A stretch of 64,000 bases of DNA, taken from NCBI GenBank assembly GCA_023105745.1, contig JALGQZ010000019.1:5766001-5830000 (forward strand), in the 5' to 3' direction. Each line of letters opens with the position of its first letter. The first letter of the stretch is position 1. Of this stretch, positions 1-9,861 are shown in pieces. Under the pieces are notes generated by a model. That model was not told the DNA's origin. It saw only the letters and a program-made list of their open reading frames with translations, and did not search any database. The stretch comes from Austropuccinia psidii. Its lineage: Eukaryota > Basidiomycota > Pucciniomycetes > Pucciniales > Sphaerophragmiaceae. Position numbers and translations under genes: made by a program.

Positions 1-1687
1 ATTTTAATATATAATTATCTTTTGCAAGAATGATTATAAAGATAATTCTTGAAGAAAACTATTACTAGAGAAAAACTTTAAGAATTCAAGAATAAATGAC
101 TCACTAATACTCCAAAGAACTTATTGATAGATAAGAGTAGAGAAATTTGACGTGGAATTGTGGGTTTTAAGGATCAAAAGGATTTATAACAGTATTACAA
201 CAATATATAGTTGGATTCTATGATTTCACGTCTTTCTGGATGATTCTGAAAGATTTAAAATACTTAAGAATAGCTTTAACTAATACTTACTTGTTGGTAA
301 TAATGATTTAATAAATTGATAAGATGATGATACGGAAAAAACAGCAAGAATAGGCTTCTTTTGAGTCAACAACAGCTCACAGAGGCGTGCCATGGAGCAA
401 ACTGAAAAACCAGTGAGTGAGAAAACAATAAACCCTTTTAGATTAATGATTGCATCATCTGTTGTCACGTAAGATTATCATAATTACTTAATTGATGCTT
501 TTACGTGACTACCAACCCCAATATGGTTAAGAATAAAAGGAGTAACATCTGTAAATCTTCTTTTATTCTAAAATAATCATTGATTTCTCAAAGTTATCAA
601 TGTTATTGCCAATTTCATCACAGGTTGTAATTTCTGTGAATTTTTGAAGATTCAGTGTTTCACATAGAATGGTCAAAAATGGACTGTAAGTAAAACTTTT
701 AATTTTACTAGTAAAACCATAATTCTTTTTGGTTGTACCATAGATGGTACAGTTCTTCATTGGTCCTGAAAGTTTCAGGAAGATTCATTAAGAATTGTAT
801 TTTTAATGAAGTTTTGAAGTTTTTACCTCATTTCTACGTAGAATTGCAAATAGCAGTATTTTGCTGGTTGTTATGAGGTAAATCAATGAATATGGATCCC
901 AAAAGGGTTTAATTACTCTTTTAGGGTCTATTCATGGAAAGTCATCAATAATTGATGTGGTTACAGGAGCCTAAGTAGCTTATTACCTCCTTGGCACGTC
1001 AAAATAGCAGGTTATTTGCTATTTTTCTTATGATTACAGTAGGTGTAACTTGGTAACCAAGTTCCCAAAGAGTTTTAGTTTACCAATTGGGCCAAGATGA
1101 GCCATGGATCCATGCTCTGGAGCTATCCACGCCTCTGAGGCCTCAGAAGTTGGGTACCCTGGCTCTCTTTGATGTCTTTTGTCCCCCTTGCTTATTTTTC
1201 ACGTAAAAATAGAAATTTAAGCTTAAAGTGAGATATCCACTATGGGTGTACCAAAGGTCCATGTAAGAATACCATGATATTAAGTGCTCAAAACATGCAT
1301 AACACTATTCTTAGTGTATATGTAACATGGGATTTCTCACTTTCCCATTATTTTGGCTAAAAATCAAGAAAAACAAAAATTTTCACGGATCTTTTATGTG
1401 GTATTAATGATGTGGTATTGAAGTATTTTCCATTTTACCACCTTAAATACTTAAATTGAGCTTATTCACTCTATGGAGCTACCCTAGGTGAATTTTTGTG
1501 TAGAATCCAAATCTGGTCTTAAATCCATGGATTTACTTACTCAATAAAAAGTTATTCATCTTTTCTGAAATTAAAAATGATGAATTTTGGATGTATGCAT
1601 GACTTATGAGTTTTGCATAATTCGAAATTTCTTTTTAAGATAATTGTGGCCTATTTGGGTATGTAAAATATACCTCAAGGCTCACAG
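1..1687 (-). mobile_element. Gypsy-type LTR (partial), inserted in an integrase gene
   Basis: No gene is supported here. The segment ends at 1687 in CTCACA, and its last 45 or so bases resemble the end of the LTRs at 49454 and 58099 (TTGGGTATGT, then TCAAGG and a TCACA end). It then abuts integrase codons directly at 1688. Read on the minus strand the LTR would start TGTGAG. I infer an LTR of a related but diverged family, solo or part of an element lying left of the window, inserted into the plus-strand integrase. The other edge is outside the window. Confidence 0.5.
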
Positions 1688-2757
1688 CCTGCCTAATCAT
1701 AGTTGATAGGTTCAGCAAGAGAATGAGATGTCTACCATGCCATAAAGAGGACACAGCCATGGACACTGCTCTGTTATTTTGGAATAACATCATATCCACC
1801 TGTGGAGTCCCTAAGATCATAATTAGTGACAGGGACCCAAAATTCACATCTGAATTTTGGACCAATTTATATGACATGCTTGGCACCAAGCTTGCTTTTT
1901 CCACAGCTTACCATCCACAAACAGATGGCCTAGCTGAGAGGATGATCCAAACAATGGAGGACATCCTCAGGAGGCTCTGTGCCTATGGCATGGAATACAA
2001 GGACCATGAGGGATATACCCATGATTGGGTCACCCTCTTACCAGCAGTCCAACTGGCTTATAATACAAGCCAGCACTCTACCACAGGAAAAACACCTGCA
2101 CTGGTAGAGAAAGGGTGGAATCCCCTGTTACCTGTGGATCACTTGAAGAAAGATCTTCTGACCATCCACCCCACAGCCAAAGACTTCCATGATATGTGGA
2201 AGAAAGCCTGTGATACTGCTGCCAAATGCATAGCTGAGGCCAAAGAGTATAATAAGCAAAGGTGGGACAAATCACATATGGAACCTGACTTCAAGGAAGG
2301 GGACCAGGTGTTAGTGTCTACACTGAACTTTAACAATCTCAAAGGACCCAAGAAAATGAGAGACTCATTTGTAGGGCCCTTCACTATCATCAAGTTGATA
2401 GGGAAGAATGCAGTAGAGGTCAAGCTCACTGAGGAGTTTTCTAGGAAACACCCAGTCTTTCCAGTAAGCCTGGTCAAACCATACTTCCAAACAGAGGAGG
2501 ATAAATTCCCCTCCAGGAAGAAGAACACCACCGCACCAGAAATAGTGGAAGTAGAAGACTCTCCTGGACCTGTGAGTAAAATGACCAGGGCCAGGAAAAT
2601 CAGACTCAATGGGAAGGATCAGAGACAATATCTAGTCATATTCAAGAACCAGACAGCTGAAAAAGACAAATGGTTGGCAGAAGATGCCATACCAGATGGG
2701 AACCTTCATCTAAGGAGATTCAGAGCCTCTAGGAGGACTGAACAGTCTCATCAATGA
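1688..2757 (+). pseudogene. Ty3/Gypsy integrase, 3' part of pol
   Basis: This is the C-terminal part of a Ty3/Gypsy polyprotein, which joins retroelement cDNA to host DNA. The frame is open from 1688, the first base after the left LTR, and reads [11 protein letters not shown] before the first Met at 1723. The integrase core shows the second catalytic Asp in IISDRDPKF, the motif [15 protein letters not shown] with the catalytic Glu, and the conserved [12 protein letters not shown] of the SH3-like region. The tail is chromodomain-like (YLVIFKN then DKWLAEDAI). Gag, protease, RT and RNase H are missing, so it is a 5'-truncated fragment. It closely parallels the minus-strand integrase at 49651-50925. 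Confidence 0.85.
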
Positions 2758-2769
2758 TGAGCCTTTTTT

Positions 2770-2780
2770 AGAGGGAGGGT
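2770..2780 (+). promoter_or_regulatory. polypurine tract of Gypsy fragment
   Basis: A purine run AGAGGGAGGG directly follows the integrase stop and precedes the LTR, the usual place for plus-strand priming. About ten bases (TATATCAGCC) separate it from the LTR start chosen here, so the LTR edge could lie slightly further left. Confidence 0.55.
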
Positions 2781-2789
2781 ATATCAGCC

Positions 2790-4153
2790 TGTGACTCAAA
2801 ACCAGAGCACAAGCATGACAGCCAAAATACCATAAACCAATGGTATAGCCAAAATACCACCAAAACATGGAGCTGAGCCAAATTAGCTCAAAAGGTATCA
2901 GAAGAAAGAGGAAACTCACCTCTTTCTGAAAATATAAGTCCCATCACCATATGACAAGAAATAACAAAGTTATTCCTGCTCAAAGCTATTGCTGAGCATA
3001 AACCTTAATTTTCACCTCTCATCTAAAATCTAGAAGGAGAGGCTTAACCCCATCAAATTGGTACCCAAAATGAAGCTCTAAGCCAGGGCTATCCAATGGT
3101 ACCAGCCAAACTGAGCTAGCACCAGTATTACTTGAGTTATGGTCAAATTCAGACCAAATAAGGGTGAACAAAACATTCACCTCTCATCTAACTTTTACAG
3201 TTTTAGTGTGAGATACCCGAAGTGGGGTCTTTTTGAAAAGAGCACAATCAGGGCTATCTGATGGTGCCATCCATTTCCTCATAACTCAACTACAACAGAA
3301 GTTATTGGCCAAACAAGCTTAATACAGCTTTTGACCAGTCCACGCCAATGTACAAAAATACTTGTACGTGGGATAACTTTGTCACATTTAATGATAACCA
3401 TGTCAAGTTGGGTACCATTGTGTAGAACCCATACAGAGCTATTCAATGAACCAACCTTGAGCTTGATATCTCAAAAACTGACAGAGTTATGACCATGTTA
3501 AGGTCAAAATCCCACCTGCTGTCAGATACAGCCTTACCATGGGATAATATCCCATAACCATGAATATGAGGTGTCAAATAGACAAAGAAGCATGTTTTTA
3601 CTTCAATACCTCATATGTCAGTCAATACTGGGGTCCCATACAGTTTCTGTACAGCATTCTACGCGTCATACATGTCAGAATCAGGCTGTGAGGTCCCCAG
3701 ATGAAAATTTTCAGCCTGTATTGGTGAAAACTGCCCAGATGTGGTTTCAAAACCACATCTCAGCCCAATACAGGGTATACAGGCTGTTTGCAAACCACAA
3801 GCCTGTCATAGAGAGTGAAAAATCTTCACTTCCTCTATGTGGAAAGGTCTAGCAGCCTTTCCACCTCAATTTTAGGATAAAAGGAGGGCTTTTCACAGCC
3901 AAAAGCCTTTCCTCATCCTGCTCTTGAATAACCTACGTAGTAAACTGTCAAAAACAGTTTTACTCTTGGTTAAATAATCAGGTATAATTATAATCTTTAA
4001 TTATTGTAGACTTTATTATTGTAATCCAACAGATAAAGCCTGCACCCAGGGTTCTCAATAGCGCTCACCACCACTATTTCTCAATAGTAGAACCCTTTTA
4101 TCTCATTATAAACCTTTATAAAACTTTTTTAAATCATTTTCTGTCGTGTCACA
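2790..4153 (+). mobile_element. 3' LTR of the Gypsy fragment
   Basis: The LTR edges are inferred from a six-base terminal inverted repeat, TGTGAC at 2790 and GTCACA ending at 4153, and from the preceding polypurine tract. Its partner 5' LTR is not in the window. A TATA-like GATAAAAGG at 3876-3884 is a plausible start site for LTR transcription. Small open frames inside (for example 3571-3852) are not supported as genes. The bases 4154-4199 between this LTR and the minisatellite of E0 hold nothing I recognise. Confidence 0.5.
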
Positions 4154-4199
4154 TACACAGTTAAAGTTGTAATTAGCCTAGTTATACCTTTATCATAGT

Positions 4200-4790
4200 A
4201 TCATCCTGACACTTACGCTCATGTAGTGCCCTCCCGGCATGCCTCCGACAATGCTTACCATCCTTACGCTCATGTAGTGCCCTCCTGACACTGCTTACCA
4301 TCCTTACGCTCATGTAGTGCCCTCTCGACATGCCTCCGACAATGCTTACCATCCTCACGCTCTTGTAGTGCCCTCCCGACACTGCTTGCCATCCTTACGG
4401 TCATGTAGTGCCCTCCCGACATGCCTCCGACAACGCTTACCATCCTCACGCTCATGTAGTGCCCTCCCAACATGCCTCCAACAACGCTTACCCTCCCTCC
4501 TGACATTCTCCCGACACTGCTTACCATCCTTACGGTCATGTAGTGCCCTCCCGACATGCCTCCGACAATGCTTACCATCCTCATGCTCATGTAGTGCCCT
4601 CCCGACATGCCTCCGACAACGCTTACCCTCCCTCCCGACACTGCTTACCAACCTTACGCTCATGTAGTGCCCTCCCGACATGCCTCCAACAACGCTTACC
4701 CTCCCTCCTGACACTGCTTACCATCCTTACGCTCATGTAGTGCCCTCCCGACATGCCTCCGACAATGCTTACCATCCTCACGCTTCCGTA
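4200..4790. repeat. minisatellite M1 of E0
   Basis: Tandem repeat with core CTCCCGACATGCCTCCGACA and ACGCTCATGTAGTGCCCTCC. It is the reverse complement of the 84-bp array at 29071-29650, but its units are more irregular in length. Long open frames on both strands reflect the repeat period and are not genes. Confidence 0.85.
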
Positions 4791-4802
4791 TTACATCCAT
4801 AG

Positions 4803-4832
4803 TGTACAGTACGGTGGCTTGTTGGTGTACAC
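4803..4832. repeat. intergenic palindrome, E0 (next to M1)
   Basis: Arms GTGTAC and GTACAC flank GGTGGCTTGTTGG. It is the counterpart of the palindrome at 29001-29026, with a 4-5 base insertion on one side. Confidence 0.6.
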
Positions 4833-5330
4833 GATGAACACAATTGCCGAAATATGCTGAGTGGCCTTCTCTGCCAACAGGACCTAAGGGGATATTGGTC
4901 AGTATATTCACCATGTTGTGGTTAGGGTTTAAATCATGAGACTCACAAATTAAAACCTAATAAGTGGACTATTTAAGACAAGAATTGTTTCTCCTTTTTC
5001 CCTGACAAAACCATTTTGTTTCATATCAATCAAATGAACACTTTGCTTAGTCCTTACCTCATGAGCGTTGAATAGTTCAAAAGTTGACTTTAGTAGGTTT
5101 CTCACTAGTCAACTTTATTCAATGTCTCACAGGGAAGTGATTTCATTTGCATGATATGAAATAATTTGCAAAACATCGCCTCCTTCAAATTCCCGACAAA
5201 TCCCATTTTGCAAATGCAATTATTTTACTTGCGCCTTTTTTCTTCAATTTGGATCTTTTTATTCAAAAAATTTCAAACAAGTTATCAATCAACTCGTCAC
5301 CATCTATTTGCTTAATAAACTACCTCCGCT
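4833..5330 (+). other. gene X upstream region, E0
   Basis: No gene is seen. The segment matches 28526-29000 of E1 and holds the same large imperfect inverted repeat (cores AAGTTGACT at about 5081 and AGTCAACTT at about 5107), which lies a few hundred bases before the gene X start codon. Confidence 0.6.
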
Positions 5331-7567
5331 ATGGCCCAAATCCCGGGAAATTCAACTGAATTCAATGAACGACCAACTTCAGCCCCAGAGAGTGGAAGTG
5401 AAATCTCTGATATGGCCAGTAGTCGTGAATTAGGCATTGAAGCAGAGAGCCAGTCACATGAAGATAATCAAGATCCACCAGTTCTTCCAGAATGTGAGTA
5501 TGCATCCATCTTGAATATTTCAAATCTCTCAAAACCTGATATTGTGTTATAGCCTTTATTTCAGCTCAGCCTCCAAGCTCTCAGAAACCGAATTTTAAAA
5601 GCTATGAGAAGGAAAAGACTGTTGAACCTTGTGCACCGACAGAAGATGATGGACAAGATGATGTAATTTTCAGTGGGGAGGTGGAAATTATATCCAAGGA
5701 ACAATTTGTCTCCAACATTGCTCAAACAATCCCAAGGCTCGAAAAAATTCAAAATGATAGTAAAATTCCTGATTATGTGCGTCAAAAGATTGCTGAAGCC
5801 ATGAGCCTCCTCAAAATGGATTTGAACCGTAAGTCCATTACTAATTCAAAACAAAGTTGATAAAAATAGCTGCTTACAATATATGGGCAGGTGTGGAGGT
5901 GGGAGAATCTCTACCTGAAGCATCTAGAGTCGTAATTGGATTTCCAGGCAAAGGATTAGGAAAAAGACCAAATATACATGCGACCAAAAAAACCAACAAA
6001 AAACGCCGTAACTTTGAAGCCGCCAAGGATTCTCGGGATCAAGGTGATGAAATGATCAATGTTGAAGTGGAGCATATTGATAATCAACCTCCGCATACTG
6101 AACTCCCCCCCATACTCAATGAAACAATCCATGATGAAACTCCACATACTGAAAGCCCCCCGATACTCAATGAAACAATCCATGATGAAACCCCTCCCGC
6201 CTCTCCTCAAAATATTCAAGCCTTTCAAGAAAGGGAGACAATTAAACATGATACAATGGGGCAAGATATGACTGATATAATTCCTGACCCTGAGCCCGAA
6301 GTGTCATCCTCTGCTAATTTTCCAGGAATATTTTTATCCCGCATGGAAGAGTTTGCAGGCATTTTGAATTATCATTCCAATATTACTCAACAATCATGGA
6401 AAAGGGGGCTTGATAATATCAATAATATTTACAAAAATCGATGGGACAATTGACCAACAAAGGATGCTCATACATTCCTTCCTGTTGGTATTAAGGTGAT
6501 CAGTAACCGTAAGCTTAAAATGTTGGCCTGGCTGGAGGACCTTGAGATGGCAGGTGAGTTTTATCTTTGTGAATGATACATGATTATTGGCTGTTGACTT
6601 GTGATGTAAATTGCAATATACAGGGTTAGAGTTTTTTAAGCCAACCAAAACAGAAGCGTTTTTTGATCACAACATTTGGAATCTCAAATTGATGAAGGAA
6701 TCAGCTAAACCTCCAGATAATCTCCCAAAATCAGAACACTCCTTCTTCAAAATGGTTCAGAGCCTTCTTTACCCCGCCAATCCAGTTAAACATTTTTGGG
6801 CAAATGTTATGTTTGAATCCATTAGTTTAGTCTCATACGATGTGATTGCACCCAAACCATATGTTGCACCAACATCAAATTCGACCGATCCTCTTGGACT
6901 CAAACGCGGAGCAGTTGAATACCTTGCCTCCTGCTTGAGTAAATCGAAGCAACGTACAACCCAACTCAGCATCGACGGTGGCGGCACTGACAATGAGATA
7001 TCCACAAAGCCGCACAAGAACCTGGAGGATCTAATGGATACAGTTATCCATTTGATGATTGCGTACTACATGGTACGTGCACATACAAAGGTCGAAGTTA
7101 ATGGCATCAAAGGCAAACTCACAAGCTCAAAAAAAAATGAGGCCGTCAAAGATCTTTTGACGTCTCACAAGAATCTCGGAATAAATTGAATTTGCTATGG
7201 TATATTAGTGGCATTCTGTGCGGCGGGGGTTCGTGGTTTGATGGTATGCTCAGATGACTGGAGAACAAGCTCAGTTAAAGGGGCTTTATCACTAATTGAC
7301 ATTTCCGCAAAACTTTCAGAGGGTAAAAATCTAGTGGAGCCAGTGTGGCTACGTACTAATAAGTATATATGTAATTTACTGAATAAAAGTTTCTTCTCAT
7401 CAGACTCTTTTAACCCCACTGTACCTCTTAGATTTGAATTTGCACGATGCTTGGTATTAGACTTTGGTGATGCCTGGGTGGCGAAGCACGGTCTTGGTTC
7501 AAGTGATGAGGTCACATTGACTGTACCCAGGTCTGCTAAACTTACAACCAGGATTGACCCGTTTTAG
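5331..7567 (+). pseudogene. gene X copy in E0, with premature stops
   Basis: This is a four-exon copy of gene X of E1 with the same splice sites: exons 5331-5493, 5565-5828, 5891 to about 6554, and about 6625 to 7567. Two stops break it. One is TGA at 6451-6453, where E1 has TTA. The other is TGA at 7187-7189, where E1 has CGA, a C-to-T change at a CpG. The frame is otherwise preserved to the shared C-terminal residues TTRIDPF. It shows clearly where the introns are but would not give a full protein. Confidence 0.8.
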
Positions 7568-8117
7568 ATTACCTTTGTACTACATAAATTGTAATTTAAT
7601 TTTGCACAGTTATTTATGAATTTAATATTTGTGACTACCTATCCCACTACTGCCCGGATGCCACAGTATGAATACCAATAGTAACTGTACGGCGGCATGC
7701 CTCCGTACACCATTGAAAATTCTCCGACAAGACGCAAGCTGAGTCAGGCAGTTGTGCCCGCGAGTAGCACACGCGCGGCATTGTGGGAAGTCGCTTTTAT
7801 CACATCCCGCAAGCCCATAATAGGCCAAATGTTCCTGGGGATCAGCAGCAGGTTGCATAATGGTTTCGCGCGTGCTTGCGATATTCCACATGGTTGGATT
7901 GGAAAGTGATTGCATGGGAACATCAATCTGTCAAATTGAATAATGCACTATCCACTGCAATTTTCAGGTTCAGGTATTTGAGATCACAAATTCGCGAAGG
8001 TCAGGTGTGATATTTTTTTTTAGCCGCAATTAAAAAAGATTCATCGACCGCAATCAAATTTAGGTGATATTAATAAATCAGTAGTCATTTGGGTTCATTG
8101 CAGTTTCCGCTGCAAGC
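7568..8117 (+). other. intergenic region between gene X and Tet-like gene, E0
   Basis: No gene is seen. It contains the palindrome at 7686-7709 and is the counterpart of 25722-26298 in E1. Confidence 0.6.
7686..7709. repeat. intergenic palindrome, E0 (X/Tet gap)
   Basis: Near-perfect palindrome with arms TGTACGG and CCGTACA around GGCATGCC. Same site as 26157-26180 in E1. Confidence 0.8.
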
Positions 8118-9095
8118 ATGCCGTTCACAAAAAAAGGAAGAGAGCGTAAAAGGGAACTGGCGGCAAAGCGTCGGGGTGAGGAGGGAAAGTGTGAGTTTCT
8201 CGCTTAATCTCAGTGTATATATGCTTCCACATTTATGTGGCACCCTCATTGGGCCCCATGGAAGAACATTGGCTTTAGTCGGTTCAGATTGTGCCAATGT
8301 CATGTGGGCTCCAACAGGGAAGTCAAAAGATGTATGCCAAAAAAAGCTCCTGGGGCATTGGGCACCATTCTGGACTCAAACCTCCTTAGCTTCAAATGGC
8401 AGGAAGCAGTATCTGATATCTTGTCTGCTTCAACACAAAGTGATCCCTCAACCACTCAGGAATAGTGGCAGATCCCAAAAGATAAATGAGGGCAAAATGA
8501 CCCAATGGAATAGGCTGTTTTCCTCCTCTCGACCAACAGCACAAATATCAATGCCAGTATCAGCAAATATGACCCCAAGTAAAATTCTGAGTGTTGTGGA
8601 TGTCAATCAGATCAAACGCATTCACTTTGGCCATGTGGCAATTTTCTCTTCAACCGGATTACTCATTGCCCTTGTCAAATTCAGACCATTCACAACAATG
8701 AGTGAAGTCAAGGTCAATCAATGGGATGAATTATCAAAATTCTTATTTCGCGAAAAGAGGTTCACCGACCCGATTGCAACAAATGGGGCATTACTGGAGG
8801 GATTTATGTTCGCGATTGGGTGGCACAAATGCACCACAAAGAATGAACAATTTGGTCTGTATGGAAGTGTCGGGAAAATTGAAAACGCAAAGGATGAATG
8901 GCGGAACCGAGGTGCCAATCTTAGCTCGGTGGGTTGCATTCTAGGTCAATCCTTATGATATGTTGGGGATAATTTATTTCAGAAGACTCAAAATCGCTAA
9001 AAGTCATTGGGGGTTCCGTCTTTTGATCAAGTCAACTATGAAGGCAATATTCCCGCGAATCAGGGTGCATGCGAGTTTGCTTCCGCACTCACTTT
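8118..9095 (+). pseudogene. Tet-like 2OG-Fe(II) oxygenase copy in E0, truncated
   Basis: The copy starts with the same basic N terminus as E1 (MPFTKKGRERKRELAAKRR). A phase-1 intron follows from GTGAGT near 8191 to TTTAG near 8280, and the frame is then open to a TGA at 8956-8958. At that point E1 has CGA, so this stop is a CpG transition. The copy is cut at 9095, before the HxD iron-binding motif, by the left end of E1. Unlike E1 it lacks the 52-bp deletion, so it and E2 show the ancestral reading frame of the N-terminal part. Confidence 0.75.
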
Positions 9096-9141
9096 CACCG
9101 GGGCGAATCTCGTGTCAATCGTCGGCGATTGACTTCACGTC
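9096..9141 (+). repeat. left terminal inverted repeat of E1
   Basis: It starts CACCGGGGCGAATCTCGTGT and ends CACGTC. It differs from the right repeat at only two positions (5 and 18). It contains the perfect stem GTCAATCG/CGATTGAC with a 4-base loop. Confidence 0.9.
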
Positions 9142-9230
9142 AAGCAAACGTCAAGCAGGATAAAAGTCGAGCTCACGTCAAGCGAAAATCAAGCGAACGT
9201 CGAGCACACGTCACACTCTGGTCTTACACC
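9135..9230 (+). repeat. subterminal CGTCAAGC repeats of E1
   Basis: Short direct motifs (CGTCAAGC or close variants) recur about every 10-25 bases just inside the left end. Similar CGTCA motifs lie inside the right end (about 29840-29900). Subterminal repeats of this kind bind transposase in plant CACTA elements; that role here is inference. Confidence 0.55.
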
Positions 9231-9861
9231 AAATCCTGTGACATCCAATAATATTGGTTCCCCTGTGCCTTCAACTCAGATTCCTCACCGCCTGATCATC
9301 CCACAACCGTCCGATGATTGGTAAAAATTACACCAGACCCGCCTGTTTGCACACACACACATCAAAGATGTCCTTCAGCCAGTCTTGATGTAGGCGGGGG
9401 GTTTGACTTCACCAGGTCATCCATGAAGTGTGCGTGTGCATGCGTGGGGGCGGGTGCGTTTGCGTGTGCATTGGCGTGTGCGGGTGGGTTTGCGTGTGCA
9501 TTGGCGTGTGCGGGTGGGTGTGCGTGTGCATTGGCGCGTGCCGGTGGGTGTGCGGGTGCGGGTGCATTGGCGCGTGCGGGTGCACATGCGGGTGTGGGTA
9601 CGCAAAAGCCGATTCCGCTTCCAACATGATGATGGCGCAGTTAGAAATCTTGGATGCTGTGAAAGGTGAGTGTATGGGTCATTTGATCATTGGACTTGGC
9701 TTATTCACACTGTACCCAATGTCAAAATAGTAACTTCTTTGTGGCAATGTGAAATAATGGGCTTTGCTTGTCACAATGGCATGTCTCTGTCACTAAATTT
9801 TGAGGCAATTATTTCACTAGCAAAATTGCTAATGAATCTGAGAGATTTGCATTTTAGTAGA
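9231..9861. repeat. left-end spacer with GT-rich minisatellite (9427-9606)
   Basis: Between the left end and the transposase stop there is no supported gene. At 9427-9606 lies a tandem repeat with a unit of about 30 bases (core TGCGTGTGCATTGGCGTGTG). It gives long open frames rich in Cys/Val/Gly or His/Thr on both strands, which are repeat artefacts. Confidence 0.75.

Larger units (their letters stand above)
4200..9095 (+). mobile_element. E0: inverted, right-part copy of the large transposon
   Basis: This segment is a copy, in opposite orientation, of the right part of E1: 84-bp type minisatellite, gene X, then the Tet-like gene. Its own terminal repeat is absent because the Gypsy LTR side lies at 4153. 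It is cut at 9095 inside the Tet-like gene, exactly where the left terminal repeat of E1 starts. Genes in it carry premature stops, so it is a dead relic. Confidence 0.8.

Noticed and set aside
563..760. Small minus-strand open frames at 280-760.
   Set aside because: They lie inside an LTR-like AT-rich segment and show no similarity to known domains.
4200..4790. Long open frames on both strands (also at 29030-29656, 23590-24312, 40483-40973, 46834-47455).
   Set aside because: They arise from minisatellites whose period is a multiple of three or nearly so; repeated low-complexity peptides on opposite strands.
9318..9730. Cys/Val/Gly- and His/Thr-rich open frames in all directions.
   Set aside because: GT-rich tandem repeat; no conserved coding signal.
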